A stretch of 64,000 bases of DNA from NCBI RefSeq assembly GCF_001423585.1, contig NZ_LMOP01000008.1:732982-796981 (forward strand), written 5' to 3'. Made by a program: the position numbers and the translations under genes. Under the pieces are notes generated by a model. The model saw only the letters and a program-made list of their open reading frames with translations, searched no databases and had not been told where the DNA came from. This document shows, piece after piece, positions 20,517 to 30,342 of the stretch. Origin of the DNA: Xanthomonas sp. Leaf148 (GTDB taxonomy: Bacteria > Pseudomonadota > Gammaproteobacteria > Xanthomonadales > Xanthomonadaceae). The first letter of the stretch is position 1, and each line of letters opens with the position of its first letter.

Positions 20517-21421
20517 GCATATTGCTGTTGGGCGCGAACGGGCAGCTCGGTCGCGAGCTTCAGCGTGCACTCCATGGAGTTGCCGAGCTGCAGTTTGCAA
20601 CGCGTGACGGCATGCTCGCCGACGGACGACCATGCGTGGTTGCCGATCTGGATCATCCGGAGCGTTTGCAGGAAGTGCTCGGCCGTCTGGCCCCGTCCTG
20701 TGTCGTGAATGCTGCTGCCTACACTGCGGTGGATGGTGCGGAATCAAATCCCATCGTGGCCAGGCGAGTGAATGCGGATGCCGTCGGCGCGATCGCAGCG
20801 TGGTGTGCATCCAATAGCGCGGCACTAGTGCATTACTCCACCGACTATGTCTTCGACGGGCGGGGCAGCGAGCCCTATCTGGAAGACGCGAGAACTTCGC
20901 CGCTGGGTGTGTATGGCGAAACCAAGCTCGCTGGTGAGCAGGCGATCCGCGCGTCAGGCGCTCAGCATCTGATCCTGCGTACTGCCTGGGTGTACGCCTC
21001 GCATGGCGCCAACTTCCTGCGCACGATGTTGCGCGTGGGTGCAGAGCGCGATGAGCTACGCGTGGTTGCCGACCAAGTCGGTACACCAACGCCGGCGGCA
21101 TTGATTGCCGATGTCACCGCGCAGCTGCTGCGTCAACGCAGCCCCGGCACATCGGGCACCTGGCACCTGACTGCTGCCGGCCAGACCAACTGGCACGGGT
21201 TTGCGGAGGCCATCTTCGAGGAAGCCGTCGCGGCGGGTTTGCTGGCGCGCGCGCCGCGTGTCGTGCCCATCACCACGGCGGACTACCCGACTCCAGCAAA
21301 GCGGCCGGCATACTCGCGGTTATCGATCGACAAGCTGCAGAACGATTTCGGCATCGTGCTGCCGCAGTGGCAGGTCGGTTTGCAGCAGGTGATTGCCGAG
21401 TTGGCTGTGGCCAAACGCTAA
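20513..21421 (+). CDS. rmlD: dTDP-4-dehydrorhamnose reductase
   Basis: 302 residues starting [17 protein letters not shown] with the NADPH-binding GxxGxxG, VVNAAAYTAVDGAESNP, YSTDYVFDGRGSEPY and the Tyr-Lys pair in YGETKLAGEQAI. It completes synthesis of dTDP-L-rhamnose. It is the last gene of the rmlBACD operon and is followed by a strong bidirectional terminator shared with xanB. Confidence 0.97.
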   Translation: MSILLLGANGQLGRELQRALHGVAELQFATRDGMLADGRPCVVADLDHPERLQEVLGRLAPSCVVNAAAYTAVDGAESNPIVARRVNADAVGAIAAWCASNSAALVHYSTDYVFDGRGSEPYLEDARTSPLGVYGETKLAGEQAIRASGAQHLILRTAWVYASHGANFLRTMLRVGAERDELRVVADQVGTPTPAALIADVTAQLLRQRSPGTSGTWHLTAAGQTNWHGFAEAIFEEAVAAGLLARAPRVVPITTADYPTPAKRPAYSRLSIDKLQNDFGIVLPQWQVGLQQVIAELAVAKR

Positions 21422-21470
21422 CCGCAGCGATCAGGTGGCGGTGTGATACTGCGCAACCGACCCGCAATGA

Positions 21471-21498
21471 AAAACAGCCGGGAATCCCGGCTGTTTTT
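21471..21498. terminator. Bidirectional rho-independent terminator between rmlD and xanB
   Basis: AAAACAGCCGGGA and TCCCGGCTGTTTT form a near-perfect stem with flanking A- and T-runs, so it can stop transcription from both converging operons. Confidence 0.93.
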
Positions 21499-21524
21499 CT
21501 AAAACAGATCCTGCAGGCGACCGA

Positions 21525-22928
21525 TCAGGCGCGCCCGTAGGTATCTTCAAAACGCACGATGTCGTCTTCGCCCAGATAGCTGCCGGACTGTACTTCGATC
21601 AACTCCAGCGGCAACTTGCCCGGATTGCGCAAACGGTGAGTCACGCCCAGCGGGATGTAGGTACTCTGGTTTTCGGTCAGCAGCAGGACCTCGTCGCCAC
21701 GGGTGACTTCAGCGGTACCGCTCACCACGATCCAGTGTTCGGCGCGATGGTGGTGCATCTGCAGGCTCAGCACTGCACCGGGTTTGACGGTAATGCGCTT
21801 GACCTGATGACGTTGGCCCATGTCAATCGAATCGTAGGCGCCCCACGGACGATAGACCTTGCGGTGCCAGGTGGCTTCGGACCGGCCGTCGGCCTTGATG
21901 CGGCCAACCACGTCCTTGACCTCCTGAATACGATCGCGGTGACCGACCAGCACGGCGTCCGGCGTCTCGACGACGACCACGTCTTCCAGGCCGACCATGG
22001 CGATCAGACGCGAGCCATAGGCATAGGTATTGCGGCAGTCCACCTGGATCACGTCGCCATGATGCGCATTGCCGTGGGCGTCCTGCTCGGACACGTCCAG
22101 CAGCGACGACCACGAACCGACATCGTTCCAGCCGGCATCCAGCGGGACCACGACCGCATCGGCGGTCTTTTCCATCACCGCGTAGTCGATCGAATCCGAC
22201 GGGCTGGCCGCGAATGCGTCCTTGTCCAGGCGTGTGAAGTCGGCATCGCGCTTGCCGTTTTCCCAGGCTTTCTGGCAGGCATCGGCAATAGCCGGGTGGA
22301 ACTTGCGCAGTTCTTCCAGGTAACGCGAGGCACGGAACAGGAACATGCCGCTGTTCCAGTAGTACTCGCCGCTGGCGAGGTAACCCTGCGCGGTGGCCAG
22401 GTCGGGCTTCTCGACGAAACGCTCAACGGCACTGGCGCCGGTACCGCTACCGGCCTTGATATAGCCGTAGCCGGTCTCGGGCGCTGTCGGCTTGATGCCG
22501 AAGGTCACCAGCTTACCTTGCTCTGCGGCGGCGGCAGCAACGGTCACAGCAGCCTGGAAGGCGGCTTCGTCGCGGATCACATGATCGGAGGGCAGCACCA
22601 GCAGCAGCGGATCAGCGCCGTCACGCGTGGCTTCAAGCGCGGCAACAGCAATCGCCGGTGCGGTGTTCCGCCCCTTGGGCTCAAGCAGAATCGCGGACGG
22701 CTTTACGCCGAGTTGCTGCAACTGCTCGGCGGCCATGAAGCGATGTTCTTCGTTGGCAACCACAATAGGTGAATGTCCGGCCACAGGCGCCGAACGCAAC
22801 CAGGTGGCCTGCAACATGCTCTTGTCGCCAACCAGCGGCAGGAATTGCTTGGGATACGACTCGCGGGACAACGGCCATAGGCGCGTGCCGGAACCGCCGG
22901 ACAGAATAATCGGAAGGACGTCGCTCAT
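21525..22928 (-). CDS. xanB: Bifunctional mannose-6-phosphate isomerase / mannose-1-phosphate guanylyltransferase
   Basis: 467 residues. The N-terminal guanylyltransferase has [21 protein letters not shown] near residues 7-27, [18 protein letters not shown] and [12 protein letters not shown]. The C-terminal cupin isomerase domain (~350-467) has [10 protein letters not shown] and the metal-binding [15 protein letters not shown]. It converts fructose-6-phosphate to mannose-6-phosphate and mannose-1-phosphate to GDP-mannose, required for xanthan and, via Gmd/Rmd, for GDP-D-rhamnose. The gene is read with xanA upstream. Confidence 0.96.
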   Translation of the reverse strand: MSDVLPIILSGGSGTRLWPLSRESYPKQFLPLVGDKSMLQATWLRSAPVAGHSPIVVANEEHRFMAAEQLQQLGVKPSAILLEPKGRNTAPAIAVAALEATRDGADPLLLVLPSDHVIRDEAAFQAAVTVAAAAAEQGKLVTFGIKPTAPETGYGYIKAGSGTGASAVERFVEKPDLATAQGYLASGEYYWNSGMFLFRASRYLEELRKFHPAIADACQKAWENGKRDADFTRLDKDAFAASPSDSIDYAVMEKTADAVVVPLDAGWNDVGSWSSLLDVSEQDAHGNAHHGDVIQVDCRNTYAYGSRLIAMVGLEDVVVVETPDAVLVGHRDRIQEVKDVVGRIKADGRSEATWHRKVYRPWGAYDSIDMGQRHQVKRITVKPGAVLSLQMHHHRAEHWIVVSGTAEVTRGDEVLLLTENQSTYIPLGVTHRLRNPGKLPLELIEVQSGSYLGEDDIVRFEDTYGRA

Positions 22929-22974
22929 GAGCGGGGGAAACTCCAGTGCGTCAAAGGTGGGGGAGAATGGTAGA

Positions 22975-24321
22975 TCAGTCGCGCAGCAAGTCTGAAATCT
23001 CTTGCGTGCGGCTTTCCAGCAGTGCGGCGTCGCCGCGCGTTTCCACGTTCAGCCGCAGCAGCGGCTCGGTATTGGAGCTGCGCAGGTTGAAGCGCCACTG
23101 GCCGAAATCCGCACTGATGCCGTCGGTGTAGTCCAGTTCGGGCGACAGGTCGGCGTAGTGTTCCATCACGCGGGCGACCGATGCCTTGGCATCGGCGACC
23201 TTGAAGTTGATTTCGCCGCTGCACGGGAACTTCTGCATGCGTGATTCGACCAGATCGGCCAGCGAACGACCGGACTGCGACACCAGCTCGGCGATCAACA
23301 GCCACGGAATCATTCCGGAATCGGCGTAGGCAAACTCGCGGAAGTAATGGTGCGCGCTCATCTCGCCGCCATACACGGCGTTTTCGCTGCGCATTTTTTC
23401 CTTGATGAAGGCATGGCCGCTCTTGCACAGCACCGGAATGCCGCCGGCTTCTTCGACCTGCTCGACCGTGTTCCAGGTCAGACGCGGGTCGTGCACGACT
23501 TTGCCGCCCGGCTGCTTGGCCAAAATGGCCTGCGCCAGCAAACCGACCAGGTAATAACCTTCGATGAAGCGGCCGGTGTGATCGAAGAAGAAGCAGCGGT
23601 CGAAATCGCCATCCCATGCGATGCCGAAGTCAGCGCCGTGTTCCTTGACCGCCTTGGCGGTGGCGGCACGGTTTTCCGGCAGCAGCGGGTTGGGAATGCC
23701 GTTGGGGAAATTGCCATCCGGCTCATGGAACACGCGCACGAATTCGAAGGGCAGGTGCGGTGCAAGCAGATCCACGATCAGACCCGCACCGCCGTTGCCT
23801 GCGTTGACCACCAGCTTGAGCGGCTTGAGCGTGCTGCGGTCGACGTAGCTGAGCAGGTGCTCCAGGTAGGCAGTCTTATCGGTGCGGCTCTGCTCGCTTG
23901 CGGTAGGCTCGCCGGCTGCAGCGGTATCGGCAGCGACCGTGTCGCGGATCGCGAACAGGCCGGTATCGGAGCTGATCGGCCGCGCTTGCTCGCGCACCAG
24001 CTTCATGCCGTTGTAGTCCATCGGATTGTGGCTGGCAGTGACCATCACGCCGCCGGCGGCCTTGAGGTAATCGGTCTGGAAATAGACCTCCTCGGTGCCG
24101 CATAGGCCGATGTCGATCACCTCGCGGCCGCTGGCGCGCAGGCCTGCCGACAGCGCTTCCTGCAAGGCCGGGCTGGCCAGACGCACATCGTGGCCCAGGA
24201 CCACAGGCCCTTGATCCAGCTGCGCCGCCAGTGCCACGCCGATCCGACGGGCCAAGTCCTCGTTGAGTTCATCCGGCACGCGGCCGCGAATATCGTAGGC
24301 CTTGAAGGCGGGTAGCGTCAT
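22975..24321 (-). CDS. xanA: Phosphoglucomutase/phosphomannomutase
   Basis: 448 residues from the ATG at 24321 ([13 protein letters not shown]). The phosphoserine loop [15 protein letters not shown] lies near residues 95-109, the metal-binding WDGDFDR near 235, the sugar-specificity loop [10 protein letters not shown] near 322 and the phosphate-binding [13 protein letters not shown] near the C-terminus. The enzyme interconverts 6-phosphates and 1-phosphates of glucose and mannose, supplying RmlA, XanB and UDP-glucose synthesis. It precedes xanB with a 46-base gap. Confidence 0.96.
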   Translation of the reverse strand: MTLPAFKAYDIRGRVPDELNEDLARRIGVALAAQLDQGPVVLGHDVRLASPALQEALSAGLRASGREVIDIGLCGTEEVYFQTDYLKAAGGVMVTASHNPMDYNGMKLVREQARPISSDTGLFAIRDTVAADTAAAGEPTASEQSRTDKTAYLEHLLSYVDRSTLKPLKLVVNAGNGGAGLIVDLLAPHLPFEFVRVFHEPDGNFPNGIPNPLLPENRAATAKAVKEHGADFGIAWDGDFDRCFFFDHTGRFIEGYYLVGLLAQAILAKQPGGKVVHDPRLTWNTVEQVEEAGGIPVLCKSGHAFIKEKMRSENAVYGGEMSAHHYFREFAYADSGMIPWLLIAELVSQSGRSLADLVESRMQKFPCSGEINFKVADAKASVARVMEHYADLSPELDYTDGISADFGQWRFNLRSSNTEPLLRLNVETRGDAALLESRTQEISDLLRD

Positions 24322-24455
24322 GGGCAATTCCTGAAGTGGGGGACACCCGAGTTTAGCGGGTGCGCCGTGTCTTGGGTGTGGCGGAATTGCGACCGGGGAC
24401 AGGGAACAGTCAGCGGATAGAATGGCCGTTTCACATCAGCGAGGTGAGGGCGGTG

Positions 24456-25187
24456 ATGCGCAGCAATGAAGAGGGTAAGGCAGGCGGTAAACGCTATGCC
24501 GATGCAACGACGGCGCTGGATGGCGTGTTGGCCGATGGCCAGACGCTGGCGGTGGGCGGCTTTGGTTTGTGCGGGATTCCCGAAGCCCTGATCGCTGCCG
24601 TACGCGACAGCGGGGTCAGCGGATTGACGGTGGTTTCCAACAACGCCGGCGTCGATGGATTCGGGCTTGGTCAACTATTGGCCACCCGGCAGATCCGCAA
24701 GATGATTTCGTCCTACGTGGGCGAAAACAAGGAATTCGAGCGCCAATATCTGGCTGGCGAGCTCGAGCTTGAGTTCAATCCGCAAGGCACCCTGGCAGAG
24801 CGCCTGCGTGCAGGCGGTGCGGGAATTCCCGCGTTCTACACCGCCACCGGCTACGGCACCATCGTGGCCGAGGGCAAGGAGACCCGCGAATTCGACGGCA
24901 AGCACTACGTGATGGAAACAGCGCTGCATGCCGATGTTGCGCTGGTCAAGGCATGGCGCGCCGACACCGCCGGCAACCTGGTGTTTCGTAAGACCGCGCG
25001 CAATTTCAACCCGGCCTGCGCCATGGCCGGTCGCATCTGCATTGCCGAGGTCGAAGAGATCGTGGCGCTTGGCAGCATCGATCCGGACCACGTGCATCTG
25101 CCGGGGATCTACGTCGACCGACTGGTGCTCAACACGGCGCCGGAAAAACGCATCGAACAGCGCACCGTGCGCGAAGGACAGCAGTAA
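24456..25187 (+). CDS. lpsI: 3-oxoacid CoA-transferase subunit A
   Basis: About 243 residues from the ATG at 24456, preceded by GAGGTGAGGG. It shows [49 protein letters not shown] and [12 protein letters not shown], the pattern of the alpha chain of succinyl-CoA:3-ketoacid CoA transferase. The historical Xanthomonas name reflects discovery in an LPS gene cluster, but the enzyme acts in ketoacid/acyl-CoA metabolism; a direct role in LPS is unproven. The start may lie a few codons further in. The stop overlaps the subunit B ATG. Confidence 0.92.
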   Translation: MRSNEEGKAGGKRYADATTALDGVLADGQTLAVGGFGLCGIPEALIAAVRDSGVSGLTVVSNNAGVDGFGLGQLLATRQIRKMISSYVGENKEFERQYLAGELELEFNPQGTLAERLRAGGAGIPAFYTATGYGTIVAEGKETREFDGKHYVMETALHADVALVKAWRADTAGNLVFRKTARNFNPACAMAGRICIAEVEEIVALGSIDPDHVHLPGIYVDRLVLNTAPEKRIEQRTVREGQQ

Positions 25188-25819
25188 TGGCCTGGACCAG
25201 AGATCAGATGGCAGCACGCGCGGCGCGCGAATTGACCGACGGCGCCTACGTCAACTTGGGGATCGGCCTGCCGACGCTGGTGGCCAATCACATCCCCGAC
25301 GGCGTGGACGTGTGGTTGCAATCGGAAAACGGCCTGCTCGGCATCGGCCCGTTCCCCACCGAGGATGAAGTGGACGCAGACCTGATCAATGCCGGCAAAC
25401 AGACGGTGACTGCGCGTGCCGGTGCCAGTTACTTCGGCAGCCATGACTCGTTCGCGATGATCCGCGGCGGCCATATCGATCTGGCGATTCTTGGCGCGAT
25501 GCAGGTCACCGACCGCGGCGATCTGGCCAACTGGATGGTGCCCGGCAAGATGGTCAAGGGCATGGGCGGCGCGATGGATCTGGTGGCCGGCGTCAAGCGC
25601 GTGGTGGTGTTGATGGAGCACGTGGCCAAGGATGGCAGCCACAAGATCCTGCGTGAATGCGATCTACCATTGACCGGCGTGGGCGTGGTCGACCGCATCA
25701 TCACCGACCTGGCCGTGTTCGATGTCACCGCCGACGGATTGGTCTTGGTGGAGGCTGCCGATGGGGTGGAACTGGAAGAGTTGCGCGCCAAGACTGGCGT
25801 GGAGTTCAAAGCCGCATAA
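25187..25819 (+). CDS. lpsJ: 3-oxoacid CoA-transferase subunit B
   Basis: 210 residues with [18 protein letters not shown] near 20-37, and the glutamate in [15 protein letters not shown] that forms the covalent CoA-thioester intermediate in this family. [30 protein letters not shown] and [13 protein letters not shown] are also typical. It forms the active heteromer with the product of the previous gene; the reading frames share one base (TAATG). Confidence 0.93.
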   Translation: MAWTRDQMAARAARELTDGAYVNLGIGLPTLVANHIPDGVDVWLQSENGLLGIGPFPTEDEVDADLINAGKQTVTARAGASYFGSHDSFAMIRGGHIDLAILGAMQVTDRGDLANWMVPGKMVKGMGGAMDLVAGVKRVVVLMEHVAKDGSHKILRECDLPLTGVGVVDRIITDLAVFDVTADGLVLVEAADGVELEELRAKTGVEFKAA

Positions 25820-25821
25820 AC

Positions 25822-25848
25822 AATCAGGGGCCGATATGGCCCCTGATT
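25822..25848. terminator. Bidirectional terminator between lpsJ and the ETF-QO gene
   Basis: A perfect 11-bp stem (AATCAGGGGCC/GGCCCCTGATT) with a 5-base loop sits directly between the two convergent stop codons. Confidence 0.88.
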
Positions 25849-25849
25849 T

Positions 25850-27499
25850 CTACAGGTTCTGGTAGTTCGGCCCCGAACCACCCTCCGGGGTGACCCAGGT
25901 GATGATCTCGTAGGGGTCCTTGATGTCGCAGGTCTTGCAGTGCACGCAATTGGCGGCGTTGATCTGCAGGCGCTTGCCGGTGGGGCTGGCGGTGTCTGCG
26001 ACCATTTCGTAGACGTTGGCCGGGCAGAAGCGGGTGCAGGGGTTGTCGTACTCCTCCACGCAGCGGGTGGCGCAGACATCGGTGTCCAGGACTTTCAGAT
26101 GCACCGGTTGATCTTCGTCGTGCTCGGTGGCGGCGAAGTAGACCGCCTGCAGGCGGTCGCGCGGGGCCAGTTCGCGGGTGCCGTAGTCGCGCTTGGGTTG
26201 CTCGTACTCGCCGAGCTTGTGCAGCGCCGACCAGTCCGCCTTGTTCTTCAGGGTCCAGGGCGAGGCGCCCTTGAGTGCGGTTTCCCAAGCGGCATTGAGC
26301 AGGCCGAACCACAGCCCTTTCTTGAAGCCGGGTTTGATGTTGCGGACCTCCTTCAGCTCGGCCATCGCGTCCGAGGCGCGCAGTTTTGCATCGAAGCCCT
26401 GCGGGGCTAGCTGCGATTGCACCAGGTGTTCGGCGGCGAGCATGCCGCTGCGAATCGCCTGATGGGTGCCCTTGATCTTGGGCACATTGAGCAAGCCGGC
26501 GGTGTCGCCGATCAGCAGCGCACCGGGCATCTCGACTTTGGGTAGCGACTGCCAACCGCCGGTGACGATGGCGCGCGCGCCGGCCGACAGGACGCTGCCG
26601 CCTTCCAGTAACGACTTGATCAGCGTGTGGTTTTTCCATTGCTGGAAGGCTTCCCACGGCTGGTACTTCGGGTCGCTGTAGTCCAGTCCGCTGACGTAGC
26701 CAAGCGCGATCTGGTTGTTGTCCAGGTGATACAGAAAGCTGCCGCCGTAGGTGCGGTTGTCCGCGGGCCAGCCGATGGTGTGCACGATCTTGCCGGGCGT
26801 GACGCGGCCTTCGGGCACCTGCCACAACTCCTTGATGCCGATGGAATAGCCCTGCGGGTCGCTTTCTGCGGTGAGGTCGAAGCGCTTGAGCAGGCGCTTG
26901 GTCAGATGCCCGCGCGCGCCTTCGGCCAGCACGGTGACCTTGGCGCGGATATCGATGCCGGCGGTGTAGCCGGGCTTGTGCGAGCCGTCCTTGGCCACGC
27001 CCATATCGCCGATGCGCACGCCCACCACCTGGCCGCTGTCGTCGTGCAGCGTTTCGGCGGCGGCAAAGCCGGGGTAGATTTCCACGCCCAGCGCTTCGGC
27101 CTGCGGAGCGAGCCAGGCGCACATCGCGCCCAGGCTGACGATGAAGTTGCCGTGGTTGCGCATGCCCGGCGGTACCACCGGGAACTTGAGCGCGCTGTCC
27201 TTGCCGAGGAACCAGAATTCGTCGTCGGTGGCGGCCACGCAGATCGGCGGCGGGTTATCGCGCCAGCCGGGGAGCAACGCGTCCAGCGGGCCGGGTTCGA
27301 TCACCGCGCCGGAGAGGATATGCGCGCCGATGGTGCTGGACTTTTCGATCACGCACACACTCAACTCGGGGTTGAGCTGCTTGAGCCGGATCGCGAACGA
27401 TAGCCCGGCCGGACCGGCACCGACGGTGACGACGTCGTATTCCATGACGTCGCGCTCGACCGTCTCTGACGCTTGCGCGCCGATTCCCGCTTCCGACAT
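25850..27499 (-). CDS. Electron transfer flavoprotein-ubiquinone oxidoreductase
   Basis: 549 residues from the ATG at 27499, which has GGGAGCGGAGCA upstream; the frame continues 17 codons further but without a better site. The N-terminal FAD motif is VTVGAGPAGLSFAIRL, then GGSFLYHLDNNQIALGYVSGLDY (quinone/membrane region). A C-terminal 4Fe-4S domain has cysteines in VCATRCVEEYDNPCTRFCP and NCVHCKTCDIKDP. It moves electrons from EtfAB to ubiquinone at the inner membrane. Its partner genes lie 8-10 kb to the left, beyond the sugar-nucleotide genes. Confidence 0.95.
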   Translation of the reverse strand: MSEAGIGAQASETVERDVMEYDVVTVGAGPAGLSFAIRLKQLNPELSVCVIEKSSTIGAHILSGAVIEPGPLDALLPGWRDNPPPICVAATDDEFWFLGKDSALKFPVVPPGMRNHGNFIVSLGAMCAWLAPQAEALGVEIYPGFAAAETLHDDSGQVVGVRIGDMGVAKDGSHKPGYTAGIDIRAKVTVLAEGARGHLTKRLLKRFDLTAESDPQGYSIGIKELWQVPEGRVTPGKIVHTIGWPADNRTYGGSFLYHLDNNQIALGYVSGLDYSDPKYQPWEAFQQWKNHTLIKSLLEGGSVLSAGARAIVTGGWQSLPKVEMPGALLIGDTAGLLNVPKIKGTHQAIRSGMLAAEHLVQSQLAPQGFDAKLRASDAMAELKEVRNIKPGFKKGLWFGLLNAAWETALKGASPWTLKNKADWSALHKLGEYEQPKRDYGTRELAPRDRLQAVYFAATEHDEDQPVHLKVLDTDVCATRCVEEYDNPCTRFCPANVYEMVADTASPTGKRLQINAANCVHCKTCDIKDPYEIITWVTPEGGSGPNYQNL

Positions 27500-27624
27500 T
27501 GCTCCGCTCCCGTTGGCTCGATGGCTGGGGCGTATTTTCCGGGATTGCATGTGATGGCGGCAAATCGCGTTGATTCATCAGCCTCTGCCGGCGTGCTCCG
27601 GCGCGCGCATGCTAGCGTTTGCGC

Positions 27625-28224
27625 ATGAAACTGCGCGTTGCATTGCCGGGAGCTCAGATCCATTGGTGTCGTGGCTGGTTGCAGGCCGCGCAGGCCGATG
27701 CGCTGATGCGGGTGTTGCTGGCACAGGTGCAGTGGGAGGTGCATCGCATCCGCATGTTCGGGCGGGTGGTGGATTCGCCACGTCTGAGCAGCTGGATCGG
27801 CGATGCCGATGCCAGTTATCGCTACTCGGGGACAGAGTTTGCGCCGCAGCCGTGGCTGGAGGCGCTGCAGCCCGTGCGCGCCCGTCTGCAGCATGAAACC
27901 GGTTGCCCGTTCAACAGCGTGCTGGTCAATCGCTATCGCAGCGGAGCCGATGCAATGGGCTGGCATAGCGACGACGAGCCGGAGCTGGGCGCGCAACCGG
28001 TGATCGCATCGCTCAGCCTGGGGGCGGCGCGACGGTTCGCCTTCAAGCATCGCGACGATGCGGCATTGAAGCAGACGCTGGAACTCGGCCACGGCGATCT
28101 GTTGTTGATGGCCGGCGAGACCCAGCAGCATTACAAGCATGCGCTGCCGCGCACCGCGCGCCCGGTGGGGGAGCGCATCAATTTGACCTTTCGGCAGATT
28201 GCGGTGCGCGTGTTCCAGCGATAA
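27625..28224 (+). CDS. alkB: AlkB-like Fe(II)/2-oxoglutarate-dependent dioxygenase
   Basis: 199 residues from the ATG at 27625. The double-stranded beta-helix has NSVLVNRYRSGADAMGWHSDDEPELG with the His-x-Asp iron ligands, the distal histidine in HYKHALPRT and the 2-oxoglutarate-binding arginines in GERINLTFRQI. VRMFGRVVDSPR-like sequence (IRMFGRVVDSPR) and YRYSGT match the AlkB2/3-like branch. It probably repairs N-alkylated bases in DNA or RNA; the exact substrate is not predictable. Confidence 0.88.
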   Translation: MKLRVALPGAQIHWCRGWLQAAQADALMRVLLAQVQWEVHRIRMFGRVVDSPRLSSWIGDADASYRYSGTEFAPQPWLEALQPVRARLQHETGCPFNSVLVNRYRSGADAMGWHSDDEPELGAQPVIASLSLGAARRFAFKHRDDAALKQTLELGHGDLLLMAGETQQHYKHALPRTARPVGERINLTFRQIAVRVFQR

Positions 28225-28339
28225 GAGCGGCTCACATAACGTAGCGAGCGCTCGCCTGGTGGTGAGTGCGGTGGTTGTGTCGTCTGCATCTTGGTGGATG
28301 CAGTCAGAAGCCCTGGTCAAACGCTGAGTGGGTTGAGTG

Positions 28340-28442
28340 GCGGTGCCCTCACCGCTCGCGGGACACGCCGTGAACCCGTCCCAGGAGGCTCGGTGGCGGC
28401 ATCCATGCCGCCACACGGTCCCGCAAGCGGTGAGGACACCGC
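28340..28442. repeat. Intergenic inverted repeat with nested palindrome
   Basis: Two 25-base arms (28340-28364 and 28418-28442) pair with two mismatches. Between them a perfect 10-bp palindrome, GTGGCGGCAT/ATGCCGCCAC (28393-28414), forms an inner hairpin. The layout resembles the mosaic intergenic elements scattered in Xanthomonas genomes (recalled, not checked here). No coding potential is seen. Confidence 0.75.
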
Positions 28443-28498
28443 ACCAGAGGGTTGATCGGTAGTTCCTTAAAACCCTGCACACCGACGATCTCGACTGG

Positions 28499-28602
28499 CC
28501 CTTGCCCGCTCACCCTCGTAGGACCTTACACGGCATGGATGCCGCGTAAGCGCTGACAAGGACGTACTTGCAGCGTGTCCCGCGATGGTGGGCGGGCAAG
28601 GG
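28499..28602. repeat. Second intergenic inverted repeat
   Basis: Arms of 20 bases at 28499-28518 and 28583-28602 are complementary with two mismatches around a 64-base centre. Together with the previous repeat it fills the 548-base gene-free gap between alkB and the lipoprotein gene; the remaining bases to 28772 show nothing else recognisable. Confidence 0.7.
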
Positions 28603-28772
28603 CCTTGCAGCCAGCCCGCAGATCAGCCGCTTTGCGGCAGCCAACAGGCGGGCGCGGCCGGTGCTAGGAGTCGGTATGTCCCACTCGTAAATTCCGGTTC
28701 CACGCATTGTCCGCACCCACCTAACGACTGCTCACTAAGTGTTGTCAGCAGCTCCAAGTCCGTCGTTTGCAC

Positions 28773-29417
28773 TTACAAGGAACGCGGCAAGTTCTGGCTG
28801 TCCTGTTGTCCGGTGGTCAGCGTCCAGCCGACCAGCTCGGTGGTGACCTGGGTCAGCGCCTGCTCGAAGGCGACGGCCACCGCAGCGGTGTCGGTGCTGG
28901 CGGACGGGCGTGCGACCAGGAAGGTGCGCGAAGCGGCCACGCGTTGATCTGACGAATGCAGCAGCTTGGCGTTGAGTTCGATAGTGGCCGAGGGCACCGA
29001 CTGGCCGGCGTAATCGGCTTCGAAGCGGCGCACGTCGATCGCCAGCTTGTAGTCCGAGCGGATCCCGGCACCGATGCGCGCAACCCCCGCGATCTTGCCG
29101 GAGTCTTCGAACGCACGCACCACGCTGTCTTCTAGCATGTCGGTGGCCGGTTGCGCCCAGCCGGCACCGTGGTAGACCTGCAACTCGCCCGGGGTCGGGC
29201 GCACGTTGATGCGCGGGCTGTCGATGATGCGGGCAGCGCTCGGTTTGGCGACCGACAGCTGCCAGGTCACCTGCGGCCAGGTGGGATTGGGCGTGACGCG
29301 CACGGTGGGTGCGTAGATCGTGGCCGGCTTCTGGTCGCCACCGGTCAGGACCGAGCAGCCGCCCAGCGCCAGCAACGAGACGCACAGCAGGGGACGCAGC
29401 AGGCGCATGGCAGTCAT
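28773..29417 (-). CDS. ABC-type transport auxiliary lipoprotein (PqiC-like)
   Basis: 214 residues with a lipoprotein signal: RLLRPLLCVSLLALGGC, the lipobox cysteine at ~21. The mature part contains VTWQLSVAKPSAARIIDSPRINVRPTPGELQVYHGAGWA and SATIELNAKLLHSSDQRVAASRTF, matching the ABC_trans_aux family (COG3218). These outer-membrane lipoproteins work with MCE proteins in phospholipid or hydrophobic-compound trafficking. The start overlaps the MCE gene stop (ATGA), and it is the last gene of the four-gene operon. Confidence 0.87.
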   Translation of the reverse strand: MTAMRLLRPLLCVSLLALGGCSVLTGGDQKPATIYAPTVRVTPNPTWPQVTWQLSVAKPSAARIIDSPRINVRPTPGELQVYHGAGWAQPATDMLEDSVVRAFEDSGKIAGVARIGAGIRSDYKLAIDVRRFEADYAGQSVPSATIELNAKLLHSSDQRVAASRTFLVARPSASTDTAAVAVAFEQALTQVTTELVGWTLTTGQQDSQNLPRSL

Positions 29418-30340
29418 TTCGGTTCGAACTCCTTGGGTGCGTCGCGGCCAAGCAGGTAGCGCGCAGGGTTGTTGTCCAGTTTGTCGCTGACCCGGCGCAG
29501 GTCGCGGATCAGGCCGCGCAATTCGGTCAGTGTCGGTCCGAGCTGGCCCAGGCCATCGTTGGCAAAACTGTTGATGGCTGCGCGGTTTTCGCCAAGGATG
29601 TTGTCGGCGTTACCTGCGGCCGAATCCAGCTTGACCAGCGTTGCGTCCAGCTTGTTCAAGATGCCCGGCAGCTGCTGCACAAGGTTCTGATCCAGCCGCT
29701 TGATGGTGCCGTTGGTGGTGGTCAGGGTGGTGTCCAGATTGCGCGCGGCATCGCGCGCGCTGACGATCAGCGCCTGCATGCCTTCGTCGCGGTCGGCGAT
29801 GCCGCCGCTGATCTTTTCCAGGTTCTGCAGCGTGGCCGAAATGCTGGCCACGTTTTTGTCGGAGAGCATTTCGTCCATGCGCTCTACGATGCGGTTGGCG
29901 GTGTCGGTGATGTTCTGCAGCGCCGAGGGCGTGGTCTGGATGATCGGCGCATCGCTCTTGTCGATGGTGGTCAGCGTCGGCGCCTCGGGCGTGCCGCCGG
30001 AGAGCTGGATGATCGACGGGCCGGTCAGGCTGGTGATGGCCAGCTTGGCGCGGGTATCGCTCTTGATCGGTGTGGTGGAGTTGACGCGCACGTGTGCGAC
30101 CACTTGGCGCGGGTCGTTCGGGGCCAGCGTCAGTTCGGTGATCGAGCCTACCGCGATGCCGTTGTATTGCACCGGGCTGCCGACCGACAGGCCGGTGACC
30201 GCCTCGCGGAACACCACGCGGTACTGCTGCCAGGTGCGATCGGAGGAGTACTTGGCGGCCCACAGACCGAACAGCAGCAAGGCCAGGCCTGCCACGATGG
30301 TGAAGGCGCCGATCAGGACGTAATTGGCTTTTGTTTCCAT
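29414..30340 (-). CDS. MCE-domain (MlaD-like) substrate-binding protein
   Basis: 308 residues: one N-terminal membrane helix (VLIGAFTIVAGLALLLFGLWAA, ~8-29), an MCE domain (~35-120, with GLSVGSPVQYNGIAVGSI), and a long helical tail of ~170 residues rich in Asn/Asp/Leu heptads. MCE proteins form periplasmic hexamers that carry lipids between membranes; the long helical tail suggests a needle-like tunnel rather than the short MlaD form. It follows the ATPase by two bases and overlaps the lipoprotein gene. Confidence 0.9.
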   Translation of the reverse strand: METKANYVLIGAFTIVAGLALLLFGLWAAKYSSDRTWQQYRVVFREAVTGLSVGSPVQYNGIAVGSITELTLAPNDPRQVVAHVRVNSTTPIKSDTRAKLAITSLTGPSIIQLSGGTPEAPTLTTIDKSDAPIIQTTPSALQNITDTANRIVERMDEMLSDKNVASISATLQNLEKISGGIADRDEGMQALIVSARDAARNLDTTLTTTNGTIKRLDQNLVQQLPGILNKLDATLVKLDSAAGNADNILGENRAAINSFANDGLGQLGPTLTELRGLIRDLRRVSDKLDNNPARYLLGRDAPKEFEPK

Positions 30341-30342
30341 GC

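Noticed and set aside
21636..22772. Long plus-strand open frame over xanB
   Set aside because: It is antisense to a fully conserved XanB and has no recognisable domain.
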